Origin: Takashimella koratensis
Lineage: Eukaryota > Basidiomycota > Tremellomycetes > Trichosporonales > Tetragoniomycetaceae
Assembly: GCA_003116875.1 (NCBI GenBank)
Contig: BCKT01000018.1
Coordinates: 230,613-294,612 of the forward strand
DNA length: 64,000 bases
Reading direction: 5' to 3'
Position 1 is the first letter of the stretch. The number at the start of each line of letters is the position of its first letter. Positions 23,521 through 35,484 of this stretch are shown here, one piece after another. Under the pieces are notes generated by a model. The model made no database searches, was not told where the DNA came from, and worked only from the letters and a program-made list of their open reading frames with translations. Both the position numbers and the translations under genes were made by a program.

Positions 23521-24517
23521 CTTGCGTACGGCGTTGTTCTAGCTTGAAGGACACCTACAGTGGGAAGAGAGGCTGGGCGGTGGGGAGAGGCGAAGGGGTA
23601 CGTTCTGAATCCAATCAGTGGTGAAGGTTTTTCTCGCTAGTATATGTATCAATCCCAAGATTGAGACTAGTCTTGACGAGTTTCGGCCTTGGTGATAGCC
23701 ATCAATCAATCCCATCTTTACCCAAAAATCAATAATGCTACCGTCGACGTGCTCCCTCGGCTCGTCGCCAATCCATCACCCGCAGTCCCCGGACTTCATC
23801 ACGACGGGGTACGAGCAAGAGGCAGATGATCACCGAGAGTTGCCATTTCGGGCGGAGCCAGGGATCTCCAGGGACCTCGGCACACACGACGAGGGTGTGA
23901 AAGACCGGGGTGTCGCGCGGATTGATCGCATGCAGGCGAGAGGAACAGGGGGTGAAGGGGGTGTTGATGTGAGACGAGCACCCTGGTTGTCAAGCGGCGC
24001 CACTGGGGTAACACCTGCAGGTGTCGTACGGGGCCGGTCACCCAAGAGTGCCTTGATGTGTTTTTTCATCATCCGCACCGACACCTCGGCGTCCGTGAGG
24101 GCGCAGCGGGCGCAATCTTCACCTGAAAAGGACGCCGAAATTTCATATCCCGACGCAAAGGCAAAGGTCCAAGCGACGGACTGATGGGCTTTGCATCCTT
24201 TGGCTGGCTTGAGGCCGAACTGTAAGCATTCCAAATGTGTACAAGGACATCCTTGTTGCTAGCTCTTACAAGAAACGTAGATCGCGCAGGATTAGGATCT
24301 CACTGCTTGGCAACTCGGAGATGTTGAGGAATGTATCTCTCGTCTACATGTGGTGCGAAGTGTGTGCATGGAGACGTGGTGGGGGCAATGATGCAAAGCG
24401 TGTCACCGCTGGGTCAAAAATAGGCAAATAAAAAGGGAACGGCGGGAGAGGGGGGGAGAGAGGGGGAGAGGGGGGGGGAGGGCCGGAACGAAGGCCGAGG
24501 CAGACATGCCGAGATAA
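23521..24517. other. Region between the DUF6534 copies
   Basis: About 1 kb. A plus-strand frame at 23735-24184 (149 codons) has an equally long shadow on the other strand (23830-24234) and no recognisable domain, so I do not call it. A G/A-only tract lies at 24441-24483. This region should contain the promoter of copy 1. Confidence 0.4.
24441..24483 (+). repeat. Purine (G/A) tract
   Basis: More than 40 bases of almost pure G and A with runs of up to nine G, just downstream of the DUF6534 copy 2 stop codon. It would be C/T-rich in that gene's 3' transcript. It has G-quadruplex potential. Confidence 0.8.
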
Positions 24518-26216
24518 TCAATCAAATCGCAATGACGAGATGGCCTCGGCAGCCGTCAGTCCCGTCTTGGACGAGTTGTCATAATCAAACTGCTCGCCTT
24601 CGTCCTCAGGGAACTTGTCGTACTCTGACCCCATTCGGTTAAGGCCATTCGGTCGCTGATGAGGGGGTGATGTCTGCGGAAACATGAGAATCAGACAACG
24701 GGATCAGATATTGGGATCAAGCCATCTCACGCCACTTCAACTTCGTATCAACTCACCTCGACGAAGCGCTCTTCGGTGACGAGGACAGTCGGCGCGGCGA
24801 ATTTCTGACGGTTGCCAAGAGAGAAGGTGTTGGATTTCTAACCGAGCAAGTAAGTGGCTCTCCTTTGTGATATCTTTCCCGTACTTACAACGTGGACGTT
24901 ACTGGGGTCGCTCTCCATATCACGGCGCAGGGAGAACCGAGAGTTGAGGACAGCGAGCAGACCGACAATGTACACTTTCGACTGAATAAGTCTGACTGTC
25001 AGCTCTTTGACTAGTGGACGCGACTCACTCGAAGAAAGCGCCGATGAACGAGTCGGCTTGAATCCGGTACTCGATCAAAAAGCCAATAGCACTGAGGATC
25101 AGTCCGAGGCGAAGGCAAGGTACGTACATGAGAGTGGGGGCAAGCTGGGACTCGGCGGAGATCCTGTGGTGAGTTAGCGGCAGATTTTTAGTTGTTGTTG
25201 GGAAGCGCTTACATGAGCAGGCGCTTGATGAGCGCGTCTGTGTGCGACCAGCCAGTACGCGAGCGAAATAGGCCCAGCATAATGAACAATGTGATGATTA
25301 CGTCGGCGGCCATCGTGCAGCTCAACTATCGTCCAATCAGCGACTCTCGTTTGTGGTTTGGCTAAACTGCGTCTCACGTACCCAGAGGTAGACGAACACC
25401 TGGATATGCGACGCCTGGGATGCGGAGGTGAGGAGCGAGAAGGCAATCTTGGTTCCGAGGCCACCTGCAAAACCACCAAGCCTGCCACGAGTAAGTCAAA
25501 GCCCCTCAATCCCTTCCCTTGAGACATCGCAATTACTTACATAAGAACCAGAATGGTGATGACCAGGAAGTACGAGTTGTTGTTCAATCGCCAGGCGCGT
25601 TCGGCGTAGAACGTTTGGACGGGGAAGGTGACGCAGACGTCGAGGAAAGGGTACCACCCAAGCCCTGTCGCCCCGCGTCGTCAATAACAGGTCTTCAACA
25701 ACGATGATCCAAGCCCAGCTCACAGTCTGTTTCTTCGAATGGGGTGTAGACGCCGAAGCCGTAGGCGAAGAGGTGCATCAAGTACGCGATGGTGCTGCGT
25801 CGTCGTCAGCCGGGACTCGAAGGAGGTGCGTAGGTGGCAGAGGGGAGGGGGACCTACAAGATCGAGATAATCACGCTCAAACCAAAGCACCAGCACTTAA
25901 CGGTCAGCTAACGTCCACGGAGAGACCTGCTGATGTACTTACCACGATAGCTCGAATGAAGATGCGCTCTTTGGAGGTGTACGAGATCCAGTTGGCGAAC
26001 TGCACCACCATTATCCCCAACAGTACTGCGTCGACGACTCCACTGCGCGATATCAGCGACCATACTGAACACACTATCTGAGTCGCGCTTGGGGATGTAG
26101 TAGCGGTCGACTTACCCAACGATGAACGGACCGAAACTGAGCCCCTTGTCCACGCTCAGCGCTGCTTGGGCCGCAGCTTCAAATGCGGCAGCAGCGGCGG
26201 TAGCGTTTGTTGACAT
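24518..26216 (-). CDS. DUF6534-type multi-pass membrane protein, copy 2
   Basis: Starts at 26216 with MSTNATAAAAAFEAAAQAA, nearly the same as copy 1, then VDKGLSFGPFI. Matching blocks follow through the whole protein: FANWISYTSKERIFI, HLFAYGFGVYTPFE, QTFYAERAWRLN, LGLFRSRTGWSHTDALIKRLL, AIGFLIEYR, VYIVGLLAVLNSRFSLRRD. The tail is longer and more acidic than in copy 1 and ends with FDYDNSSKTGLTAAEA, where copy 1 has LDYAANPSRTGL. Seven helices are expected. Exons are small, with introns at corresponding places, so this is a tandem duplicate that has diverged. Function unknown, as for copy 1. Confidence 0.82.
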
Positions 26217-27354
26217 GTTTGATGCGTGGGTTATGAGGTGAACCAGAGGACGTGGACAGGTGGAGTTGTGGGCTTGTTGCTCCCCCCTCGTCGAGGAGGG
26301 TTCTTATACCCCACTGGCCCGTGAGTCACCCATCACTACCTCGTCGCTGGGTGTGGAGTTGAGCGTTGTCGCCTATACTTGGTACTTGGCAGCACCAAGG
26401 ACTACGGGTCTAGACTCATCCTAAACACGCCCAATGCTTCCCATCACTACCTAGTCATCACGACCCACGTACCTTGGGCTCAGGTGGTGACGAGCTGCTG
26501 ACATCGACGACATTGGGATCGCCCCCTTTGACCGTTCCCCTAGCGGCTTACCCCATTTTAGCGAAACTTTCTATGGTCAACCGTGCGCCTCGTCCAGATT
26601 TCGTCGGGAAGCGAACAAGCTCGTCTCGTATCCAGACCCAAGGGGGTTACTAGTCGGTCCCTCTCTTTGTAAGTCGGAGGGTCGTCACCATCACGACCGG
26701 ATGAGTAACCTGATCGACCAGTGATGGAATACCACGCTCGAGCCGGGTGCGGAGTAATCTCCAGCCCTGAAGTGGTGGGAGGACAAAAGGAAGGGTGAGA
26801 TAGGGCAGTGGGGGTCGAGAGGGGTAAGTGTATGGAAAAGTCGCACGGGGCGCTGGGGATAAACTCCGGTCTATGACAGGTACAGCCGCGAGGGGAATCT
26901 TGATGAGCACGGCCCTCGATAGTCTTCAACGCCGCCGACGGACATCGGGACGTGCCGTCGGTCACCGCTGGACGAGAGTCGTCTGTCTGGTTGTTGATGG
27001 ACCAGTGGTTCCTCGTTTGGCTGATAGCAAGGTACCGCTTGGAGAGTCGAACGATGTTGGTAAACCTGGCGGGATCGGAGTTGAGATTAGCACCCACTTC
27101 GCTCACAGCTCTTGCTTTCGGCCCCCAACGAGCTGTCCGCACTCATGTATTCCCTGGACGAGAATTGCATGCAGCTCGCTTGGAAGCGATGCAGGTGATG
27201 AACTATCGCCAGAAGGAAAAACATCCAGCGTCACTGCTTCAGAGAGCGGATGCATAAGCAAGACAGAGCACGATAAGAACAACTGCACCTTAAATATTGT
27301 CGAGGATTCGTCGAGGTTTTCTCTGTCAGAATCCGCTCTGCCGCAGAAATTCAA
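26217..27354. other. Intergenic region without a clear gene
   Basis: About 1.1 kb. Two overlapping opposite-strand frames (26558-27142 minus, 194 codons; 26828-27379 plus, 183 codons) are open, but neither has recognisable content, and the plus frame runs into the coding region of the next gene. It should contain the promoter of DUF6534 copy 2. Confidence 0.4.
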
Positions 27355-28226
27355 TCACTTATCCACCGGTTTCAAGTGATGAATTACCACTTGGGACGGC
27401 TGCATCCACCTTGGAACAGGCATGTCCACAAATGATTCTAAATCGGGCCGAGTGGTGTCCTTGTTTATATCTGAGAACCATAAACCATGTTGTTCCCCTT
27501 CTCCGGTAGCCCTGTAAAGTTCAAAGTTTCCAAAGATCTGTGCTATTGTGTGGATGGTGTGTGTACCGCCCTCGATTGGGTACGTGATCGTGAGACACGT
27601 CAAGAGTGGGTGGGGAAGCGAAGGATAAAGGTCTTCTGTCAACATGGACTTGAAGTTCCAGCTTATATCCGCATGTTCTTTGACAAAGAAGTGAGTTTTC
27701 TCCGAGTCCTCATGCATGTTTGTCGTCCACAAGGCGACTGACCCGTGGACAGAGCTTTCACCAACTTCTTCGACCTTGAAGAAACGCTTCGGTGGGAGTG
27801 ACGGAATAGTAATGAAGGTTGCTAGCATGGAGTATCGTTTCCCGTCTGAGTCGATGACTTGATCGTCATCATCGAGGACCCGGGTCACTCTAAATGCGTA
27901 CGATTGGTTGACCTCTCCTTGCAGAGCGTATTTGTGCGCAGCACGAAGAGGTAAAAATGCGTCGGCGGCAATTGCACTTGAATGCTCCGGGTCAATGGAA
28001 AAGAGATTCCAGTGATTTGATCGGCGCTCTATACCGTTCTTGCCAAAGGTCTCTATGGCTTACCAGAGTAACGGGTGTGGGTGCATTCCGTGGGCGATGG
28101 CAAAGCCGCCTTGAACGTGACCTCGATCTCGCCAATCGCTTGATCAGCAGGTAGGCCTTTGATCTCCTCGTCGCTGAGGAGACAGAAATCGTTGAGAGAC
28201 AGCATAGACGGTGAAGGATCGGCCAT
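27355..28226 (-). CDS. Unknown protein, paralogue 1 of the 27-30 kb pair
   Basis: Exons 28064-28226 and 27355-27917 join in phase (GTAAGC to CAAG, intron 146 nt) to 241 residues beginning MADPSPSMLSLNDF. I recognise no family. Features visible: VTF, then after eight residues CTHT, then Gly, shared with the neighbouring gene; FFVKEHADISWN, which resembles FEGHADVW in the neighbour; a C-terminal EQHGLWFSDINKD; and an end rich in hydrophobic strands (SQVVIHHLKPVDK). There is no signal peptide or membrane helix. The pattern of alternating hydrophobic residues suggests a beta-rich fold. The intron interrupts a codon after the first base, as in the genes at 56-61 kb. Confidence 0.6.
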
Positions 28227-28684
28227 GATGAATGACTATTTGGTGCTAGAAAGACACTAGAGAGACTTCAATATGAATTTTCCACTGTTCAGCAAGTCTG
28301 TATGTGCGCTCTGGAGATCAAAGGGTGCTCCATGGCTCCCGAATTTCAGGCTCAGCTCTGCAACAATTAAAATCGCTCGCTGTCGAGGATCCTTTCTTTG
28401 AGCCTTCGCAACGACTGAAACGCTGAAGGGTTGTGTGAAACCCCATTCCCATGCACTACAGGTGAAAGGAGAGACAATGGTATGGCGTAGACCGCCTTAC
28501 AATGCCAGCTGCAAGCGGCGAGTGACGAGTAAGAGCTCGTCATGTCATATGTCATAATCAAGCGCACGCAGGCTATAAGTCATTACGCGACCAAGAAGTA
28601 CATCATCCCGAATGCTGCTCCGTCACTCGAGATGCCTACATGTGCTACAACCTCAACTCCTTACCTCAAAACACACGACATTAG

Positions 28685-29771
28685 TCATTGATCAACCGGA
28701 TCCGTTTGGGTCTTATCGTACCAGGGCAACGCAATCACGTTGGAACCTTTGATTGACTGTGAGTCATCGAATTTGAGAGACTCCAAGTCCCTCTCAATTG
28801 TTGAAACCTCGTCTGGGATACTTTGGAGGCGGTGGAGGATCACCAAGCCTGGAAGTGTGACTGAGGAGTCGGACGGTTGCTTGACTATAGCCATTGTGGT
28901 CATGTGCCCGTCTTTGATGGAAGGAATCTTTCTTCGCCTCGCTTTCCTAGACGTACTGGAGTGATGAGACCACGCCTTGGCGCTGGGACGGGAAGGATCA
29001 GGGTTCAGCAGCTCAATGAACCACCATGATTTTGTGCCAAGTTCATCGTCTGATGCTGAGGGTTGATACTGTCCTATTCCCGCATCGAGTTGGAAGTTGG
29101 CGGTAGATTGGAACACTCCCTTCGCTCCCTGAAATCAGCGTAATCGGGCTATTCCACAGTTTCTGGATATCGGGATAGATCTTCTTGGAGAACATTGCGA
29201 TCAAAGTACCATACAATGCACATGGAACACGAGTGTAGTGAATGGCTTCTCCACCGGTGTCGTTCTCGCTAAAGGGATCAGTGTCGACCGCCCAGACGTC
29301 AGCGTGACCTTCGAAGACCAAACTTGTGTTTTCGCCGTGGGAAGCTTTGAGCTTGTCAATGTCGAGAGCAATAGTTCGGACCCAGCGGTATTGCCCCTCA
29401 TTGTCAATAACGGTTGGAACTCCATACGGACGATTGACTTCGAGAAAGAGCGTATTGGTGTTTGTGCCTCGAAGAGAACCAGATTCCAAAGTATCAAGAA
29501 GTTTGATAGGGGATCGACAGGAGCCAGGCAACTCGTTTCGTGGCTGGATGTGAAAAGTATCGTGCATGTCCTTGGGCAAATCCGGTCGGGTCCGGGAAAG
29601 TGTAACGTCTGCTGGACCTTTGAAGATGGTATGAGTGCATCGGGTGCCCTTGGGGAACTCGCCGAACGTGAGTGTCGTACGAGCACTTGAAGATGTTGGT
29701 ACATTCGATCTGACGGTGCCGAGTGCTCTGGAGCTGGAGGCAGATAGACGTGTGGATCGGTGAGACACCAT
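28685..29771 (-). CDS. Unknown protein, paralogue 2 of the 27-30 kb pair
   Basis: The first exon starts at 29771 (MVSHRSTRLSASSS) and is open to about 29120. A second frame, 28685 to about 29116, continues with coding-like content (SWWFIELLNPDPSRPSAKAW) and ends DPVDQ. An intron or frame change between 29110 and 29210 must join them. Candidate donors are weak (GTACTT), so this junction is uncertain. Shared with paralogue 1: LTF then CTHT, and a GHADVW block. The family is not recognised. It has a Ser-rich N-terminus, no membrane helix, and is longer than its neighbour. Same strand and close spacing suggest tandem duplication followed by strong divergence. Confidence 0.55.
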
Positions 29772-30294
29772 GGCTGCAGCTGCTAGAAGGAATGAGCGAC
29801 AACTAGGTGACTACGTGAAGGATGAGCACACGTAGTGTGTTGTGGTTTTGTAGGCTCTAGATCAGTTGAGAATCCTTTCACAACGAGGCATATACCGGCT
29901 AACATCCGGATATGTTTTGGTCATTGTGTTACGTTTCAGTGAAACAAAGGCAACTATCCTTCGAGCTTAGCCATCCCTTCACTTTGTACAGCCTTTTGTC
30001 TTGGCCATTCCTTTGAGAGTGCAACAACGGCGAGACAGAGGGGGTTTTGCCCATGCGCAGAGAGAACATCGGAGCGACTGACCAGCTGATTGAACACTCG
30101 ATGCTCCGGGCATAGGTTTCAGGCAGCTTGAATGGATGTTGGTTGGCATTATCAGCTATGGGCTCTGGTAGGGGTCATCGTATCAGGAGGTCAGCGGCCG
30201 AGAGGCGTGATGTCAACCGGGTATACATGTGGATGGTGCTGGGTATACAGCATGCGCGAAGCTGGATGATGTGAGAATGCCATGGAACGAAGGC
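29772..30294. other. Intergenic spacer
   Basis: About 520 bp between the unknown pair and the Urm1 stop codon. I see no gene; it carries the presumed promoter of paralogue 2. Confidence 0.5.
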
Positions 30295-31009
30295 TTATCC
30301 ACCATGCAAAGTGGATATGAAAACTATCTCGTCCCTATCTTGCAGCTCGTACTCAAGCTCCCCTTCAAGCTCCCAATCGGCATCGTTGATGAGTACGAGG
30401 ATGCCCGGACGCCTGCGGCCATTGCGTCAGCTTGACGTCGGATACACTAATCAACTTGGTTGAGATCCACTCACACTCCTTCGCCCTCTCCAAACATCTC
30501 CTCACGCTCGCTGACTAGGTTCTCCTTCATCCACTTGACGAGGTACCGCATGGTCACGGGCTTTCCATCTTCGGGATCTGTCCGGGGCAGCCGGGTGGTG
30601 TGTTTCGGCTTGGACGAGAAGAGTAGGTGAAGGCCGCCGCTGCAGGTAGGGGGCAGGTAGGTGAGAAGGGACGAGTCAGGAGGTACCAATGGTCAGCTAT
30701 ACCTTTCACGTCCTAGGCACGGCGCACACGGGCAGGTACGGGATGAAGAAGGGGGACTTACCCAAACTCGAGTCGGATCTCTAGTTGGTCGTGAGTGGGT
30801 GGAGCGGCGGGTTGGGTGTTGAGAGCGAGTGGTTGGGATGACGAGGTGGCGGCTGTAGATGGGGCCGTGTACCCCAAGCCGTTGGAGGCGGGGGTGATAG
30901 GCTCTGAGTGGTGAGTGGTGGTCATGAATGGTGAATGGTGATGAAGTGGGTGGAGGGAGGATGAGGATGGGATGAGGGAAAAGTTGAAGGTCAGGGAAAG
31001 GGGCGACAT
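30295..31009 (-). CDS. URM1: Ubiquitin-related modifier Urm1
   Basis: Exons 30762-31009, 30475-30639 and 30295-30412 join in phase. Urm1 is the sulfur carrier for tRNA wobble-uridine thiolation and a protein modifier, activated by Uba4 at its C-terminal Gly-Gly. The family fold is clear: [15 protein letters not shown], then the [20 protein letters not shown] block, and the end [12 protein letters not shown], with the terminal GG exactly at the stop. The beta-grasp domain has normal length, but an N-terminal Ser/Thr/Pro-rich extension precedes it: about 75 residues from ATG 31009, or 47 from ATG 30925. I give the longer form because it is the first ATG of the frame. The shorter start is equally possible. 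Confidence 0.9.
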
Positions 31010-31492
31010 TGAAACAGAAACCTTAATGGTGTCTGGTGGGTAAGAATAAGAATTGGTTCCGCTCTACCGCCCTTCGAGTCGGGTTGAGGACAAATCTTTT
31101 TGTGGTTAGGAATGGCTTGGCTGAGGGATTAGCCCTGGAGGATTCCGATTAGCCCTTCCGGCTGTCGCCCGATTACGGCATGGTCCTCTTCTGCCTGGAC
31201 GCGTGTGTATAGAGACCGACCCCTTGCCGCGAGATGAAACAAGGGAGCTAGCCCGTTGTAGCTGTTTGCATCCAATCCATCTCAATCTCACCGTCGTCAA
31301 CAACGCATACCTCACCACCCACGTCCCACTCTCGCTCTCATCCATACCTCATGCCCCGACTACACCGCTGCCCGTGAATCGTCCCATATCCAACGTCACA
31401 GGTCACACCTCCCAGGTCACACGCACAGATCAACCCGGAATCCGACTTGTCTTTTTTCCAATCTCTCATCCGACCCCATCATATAATACACC
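31010..31492. other. Divergent promoter region, Urm1 / SH3-TBC
   Basis: About 480 bp between two outward-reading genes. TC-rich near the plus-strand start. Contains no credible gene. Confidence 0.5.
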
Positions 31493-34400
31493 ATGCGGAC
31501 TCTGAACGCTAGAGAGCTCGACGACCTCGTCGCTCTCGCTAGCAGAGGTGGTATCGGTCGAGCCACGGCGTATGTTTGCCGCATCCCCATCATCATTCAA
31601 CCAATACTGACATTTCTCAGGCTCACCGACTGCGTCGCCGAGGGACCTGATCAGCTCATGTACATACAGGGCGACGACCTCGTTCTCCTCCGCGACCACG
31701 GGACCGAGCTACTCGCGTGGTGTGAAGGCGAAGTGGGTTGGGTCAAGCGAGAGAACATTGATGTCGCCATGGATGAGCTTGCGAGCACCTCTGGCAGCGA
31801 GAAGTCATCCTTTGATACCCCGCGCTCGGACATGCCTGCGACCGTGCTCATCGCCCCATCTCCACCACCAGCAGGTCCCTTCCAACTCCCTCTCTCACCA
31901 GGACCTTTACATCTCAATGGTCTCGGTAACCCTCGTCGCGAGTCGGGTCCCTTCGAGCTCGAGTCGCCAGACAAGTCACCGGGAACAGACGAGGAGGCCC
32001 GCAAGAGCTATCTCTTGAATCGAGACAGTCTCAACAACAGTCTGAACAAATGGCGCAACTCGGGCATGTCTGCGTCGTTTAGTGATGGGCTCGGAGGGAT
32101 TGGTGGTCTCATGATGGCGAACAAGGAGGGGATCAAGGATGAGCGCCCAACCGAGCAAGAAGCGCAAGATGGAGCAGTGGAACAAATAAGGGGTGAGAGG
32201 TTTCAGGTATTTGATTTCATACTCTGCTGACCACCTTGTCAGACGACCTCTCGCCTGATGTCCAACCTCTTGAAGAGCCCGTTAGTACGCTCTTGACCGC
32301 GACGAACGCTTCGCCGGCTCGAGGCAGGGTGTCCCCAATATCGATCAACAGCGAGGGGTCAGGCTCGGATTGGGACATTTACGGTGATTACGCGCGAGAC
32401 AGCATGTATCGCTCAAATCGAGCATCACGAATCTCCACTCGCTTCCCACCCGACGTCTCTGCCAGCGCCAGCGATTCGGAGAGTGGCATCGACGGGAGCC
32501 GGGATGCGGCGTGGTCTGCTCTGAACGCCTCGTCCTCAACTCGGCGGACCGCACCGTCCCCCTCCCCCCACCCACAAGCGAACCGGGACGCCGTAGTTGA
32601 CCACGAGGATGGCTCCAGCTCGACTGGCCGACCGTCACTCGACGACCCGAGCCAGCCTAACGACGCCATGATGAGCCCACCCAATCGACCGCCGCGAAGA
32701 CGACCTCGGGCACTCACACTCACTCCGACCCTAGATCAGAATCCGTCAGACCCCAATACACCGATCGGCGTAGCTAGGCAACGGTCACATACCCCAACGA
32801 CCAATCCTGTCCGCTCCCCACCACCAGGTATCTCGCCGCGTGTCGACCGTGAGAACACGGCGACGCCGGTGAACCACATTGAGGCAGACACGCCTTACTC
32901 TGCGGGCAGGTCGGTCGCGACTGAGCTACGGCTGCGTCTCCAACGTGAAAGGGCGTTTTCACCAACTTCTTCCGAGGACACGAGCGACTTTTCATCTTCA
33001 AGTAGAAGCCACCCCACTTCAACTGAAGAAGAAACCGTCGTCTTCGGTGCATCGTCCACATCGTCTCTACCTACGACTATCGGCCCACTACTCGCTTCTC
33101 CTCTTCCTCCAGACGACCCGCCGCCATCTCAGATGCCTGAACTTCTAGACGATCTCATCCCTCCGCCCCCGCCAGGTATGTCGCCTCGATTCTCACCTGG
33201 GATCCAACAGGGCGTGTGGACGCCCAACTCTCCTGCGTCTCCACATAGCGTAGCGGCTACACAGCAGGCCGTTGAAGCGACGTGGTCAACACCCGAGCTC
33301 ACTCGAGCGCGTGCAGCAACGCTGGTCGGCCGTGTGGAGGTCGACTTGAGCGCTGCCAAGGGACCTGTGCCCATAACGTTCTTGATCGGTGGATCGCATG
33401 GTGGACCACACGTCCCATCAGTACACCCATCAGAGCCTCGCAAACCAGTACGCGATGGAATCGGCCTGGGCATGCCTTCGGCGCTCACGTTGCCAAATGT
33501 CGAGCAACGACCTCCTCAGCGTCACGCTACCATGCCTCCAACGCCGTTGCAGACACCTCCGACCGCTGGGCGTCCACAGAACAGCCGGTTCCCACCGACA
33601 CCGATCCGCACCCTCACTTCGCCGACGTACAACCCCGCCAGCGCGCCGCCAACAGTCTCCAACCCACCACCTATGAGTCGACCGCGGTCACGTTCGTTCT
33701 CAGCCGCATTTTCTCGGGCTGTGGGCAAGGGGAAGAAAGAAAATGGGCCCCCGCTTGTCATCGACACTTCTGCCCCACCTTTGCCTGTTGCCGTTTCTTC
33801 GCCGCCGATCGTTTCTCCTCCGTCTGCCGACTCGAGGCGCGGTTTCCTCACGAGAAAAGCAAGCAAGGGCGTGCTATCACCTGATCGCTCTGTATCTCCG
33901 TCCCTCCCGCCACCGCTTCCTCTGTCTCTCCCATCCGCCTCATCGTCCACGATCAACCTCCATCAGACGGATTCGCAGGTATCGCTCCCGCTGAGCTCGG
34001 CCATGTCCACCTCCTTCTCCTTTAGAGGATCCAAGCCACCGCTTCCTCTTCGCAAAGGGTCTCGCCCTCTCCCGTCCCCCGTCTCACACAAGGACTTTGC
34101 GGACCCGACGGTCCGTGCCGACGGCTTAGATTTCGAAATCATCCAGCCTAAGAAAACCTCCAAGCTTCCGGGTGGTGAAACTTCCCCCGATGGTTCTTTG
34201 CCAACCCCGGCATCGGACATTCTGACTACCCCGACCACATCGTCTTCGCTCCGCCCTCGGCCTGAGACGGACGAATGGGGGTTCATCAAGGACAAGAGCC
34301 CTATCCCTGAGATCTTCCAGTCCCGACAAGCTGCCAGTGACGTGCGCACGACTGAGCAGAAATGGGTAAGCGCATGGAGCAGTGGCAGTAGATGTTGGCT

Positions 34401-35484
34401 GACATTTCCAGTTGGGGATCATTAACACCCCGTTGGCGCCCGGTGGCGTCCCGCCGAAGAAAGTGAGGAAACTGGTCCTTGACGCAGGTGTACCAGCGTC
34501 GCTTCGAGGTAGGGTATGGGCATGGTTTATGTCGGGTGAAATGTCGGCGCGAAAACCAGGACTCTTCCAAGAGCTCTTGACGCACGACCGAGGCCTTGCC
34601 GACGCCCAGATCGAGCACGACGTGAAGACGTGAGTAAAAACTCAACCTTGGATTGTGACCGAAACTGATCTAAGCAGGGTGTACCTTGACCACTCGATCT
34701 TCTCCGAGCCCAACGGACCAGGCCAACAAGACCTTCGTTCCCTCTTGCGTGCATACTCGAACTTTGCGCCCGCGGGATACCGCCACGAGATGGCTTTGAT
34801 CGCGGGGGCGCTATTGATTCATTGCGTAGTGGAAGACTCGTTCTGGTTGCTCGCTGGGTTAGTGAATGGGGTACTCAAGACGTACTACGCCAAGGATAAG
34901 ACGGGGCTTAGAGTCGATGTCGCGGTGTTTTTGACGGCGTTACATGGGGCGGAACCGAAGGTCGCCAAGATGTTTAAAGACCTTGGCGTGAACTGTGAGT
35001 TGGAACTGAGGTCGTGGTTGAAGATCAGGGACGCAAATGAGGCGTTAGTGGCAGACGCTGACGATGTGTGTGATCACTGTAGGCCAAGCGTTCTTGGAAA
35101 GGTGGTGGACTACGTTGTTCATTAGATGTCTACCCTGGCCCACGGTTCTGCGCGTCTTCGACTCGGTCATCTCTGAAGGTGAGCCGCATTTCCAATTCCC
35201 TTTTTCTCATAGCCTAAAATGCTGTAATAGAAGCACCGCTGACACTTCTAGGCCCGCGGTTCCTCATTGTCGCTTCACTCGCAATCATCTCCCTATCGCG
35301 AGACCGCCTTCTCTCACTCCCGCCATCCCCCCGAGCAGTCGTCGACTACCTCTGCTCACTACCTCAAGACGGTCTATTCTTGCCCGATCACTTTATGAAG
35401 AGCTGCGAACATGTCAAGTTTAAAGATGAAGATTTGAGGAAGATTAGGTCAAATGTGGAGAAAGAGATGGGGCTGGGTATGTAG
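31493..35484 (+). CDS. SH3-TBC domain protein, predicted inactive RabGAP
   Basis: Seven exons (31493-31569, 31621-32192, 32243-34365, 34412-34629, 34678-34994, 35083-35178, 35252-35484) join in phase to 1211 residues. An N-terminal SH3 domain lies at about residues 25-75 (ALTDCVAEG, YIQGDDLVLL, GEVGWVKRENI). Some 800 disordered Ser/Pro-rich residues with many PPP motifs follow. The C-terminal TBC domain lies at about residues 940-1170 (SLRGRVWAWFMSGE, EDSFWLLAGLVNGVL, FLERWWTTLFIRCLPW). The arginine finger of IxxDxxR reads IEHDVKT, and the glutamine finger of YxQG reads YRHE, so both catalytic residues are missing. It may act as a Rab-binding scaffold, not a GAP. The domains and positions are seen; the role is inferred. 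Confidence 0.85.

Noticed and set aside
23735..24184. Plus-strand frame of 149 codons between DUF6534 copies
   Set aside because: An equally long frame exists on the opposite strand, and neither has recognisable content.
26558..27379. Opposing frames of 194 and 183 codons
   Set aside because: They overlap each other on opposite strands, and the plus frame runs into the coding exon of the next gene; no domain.
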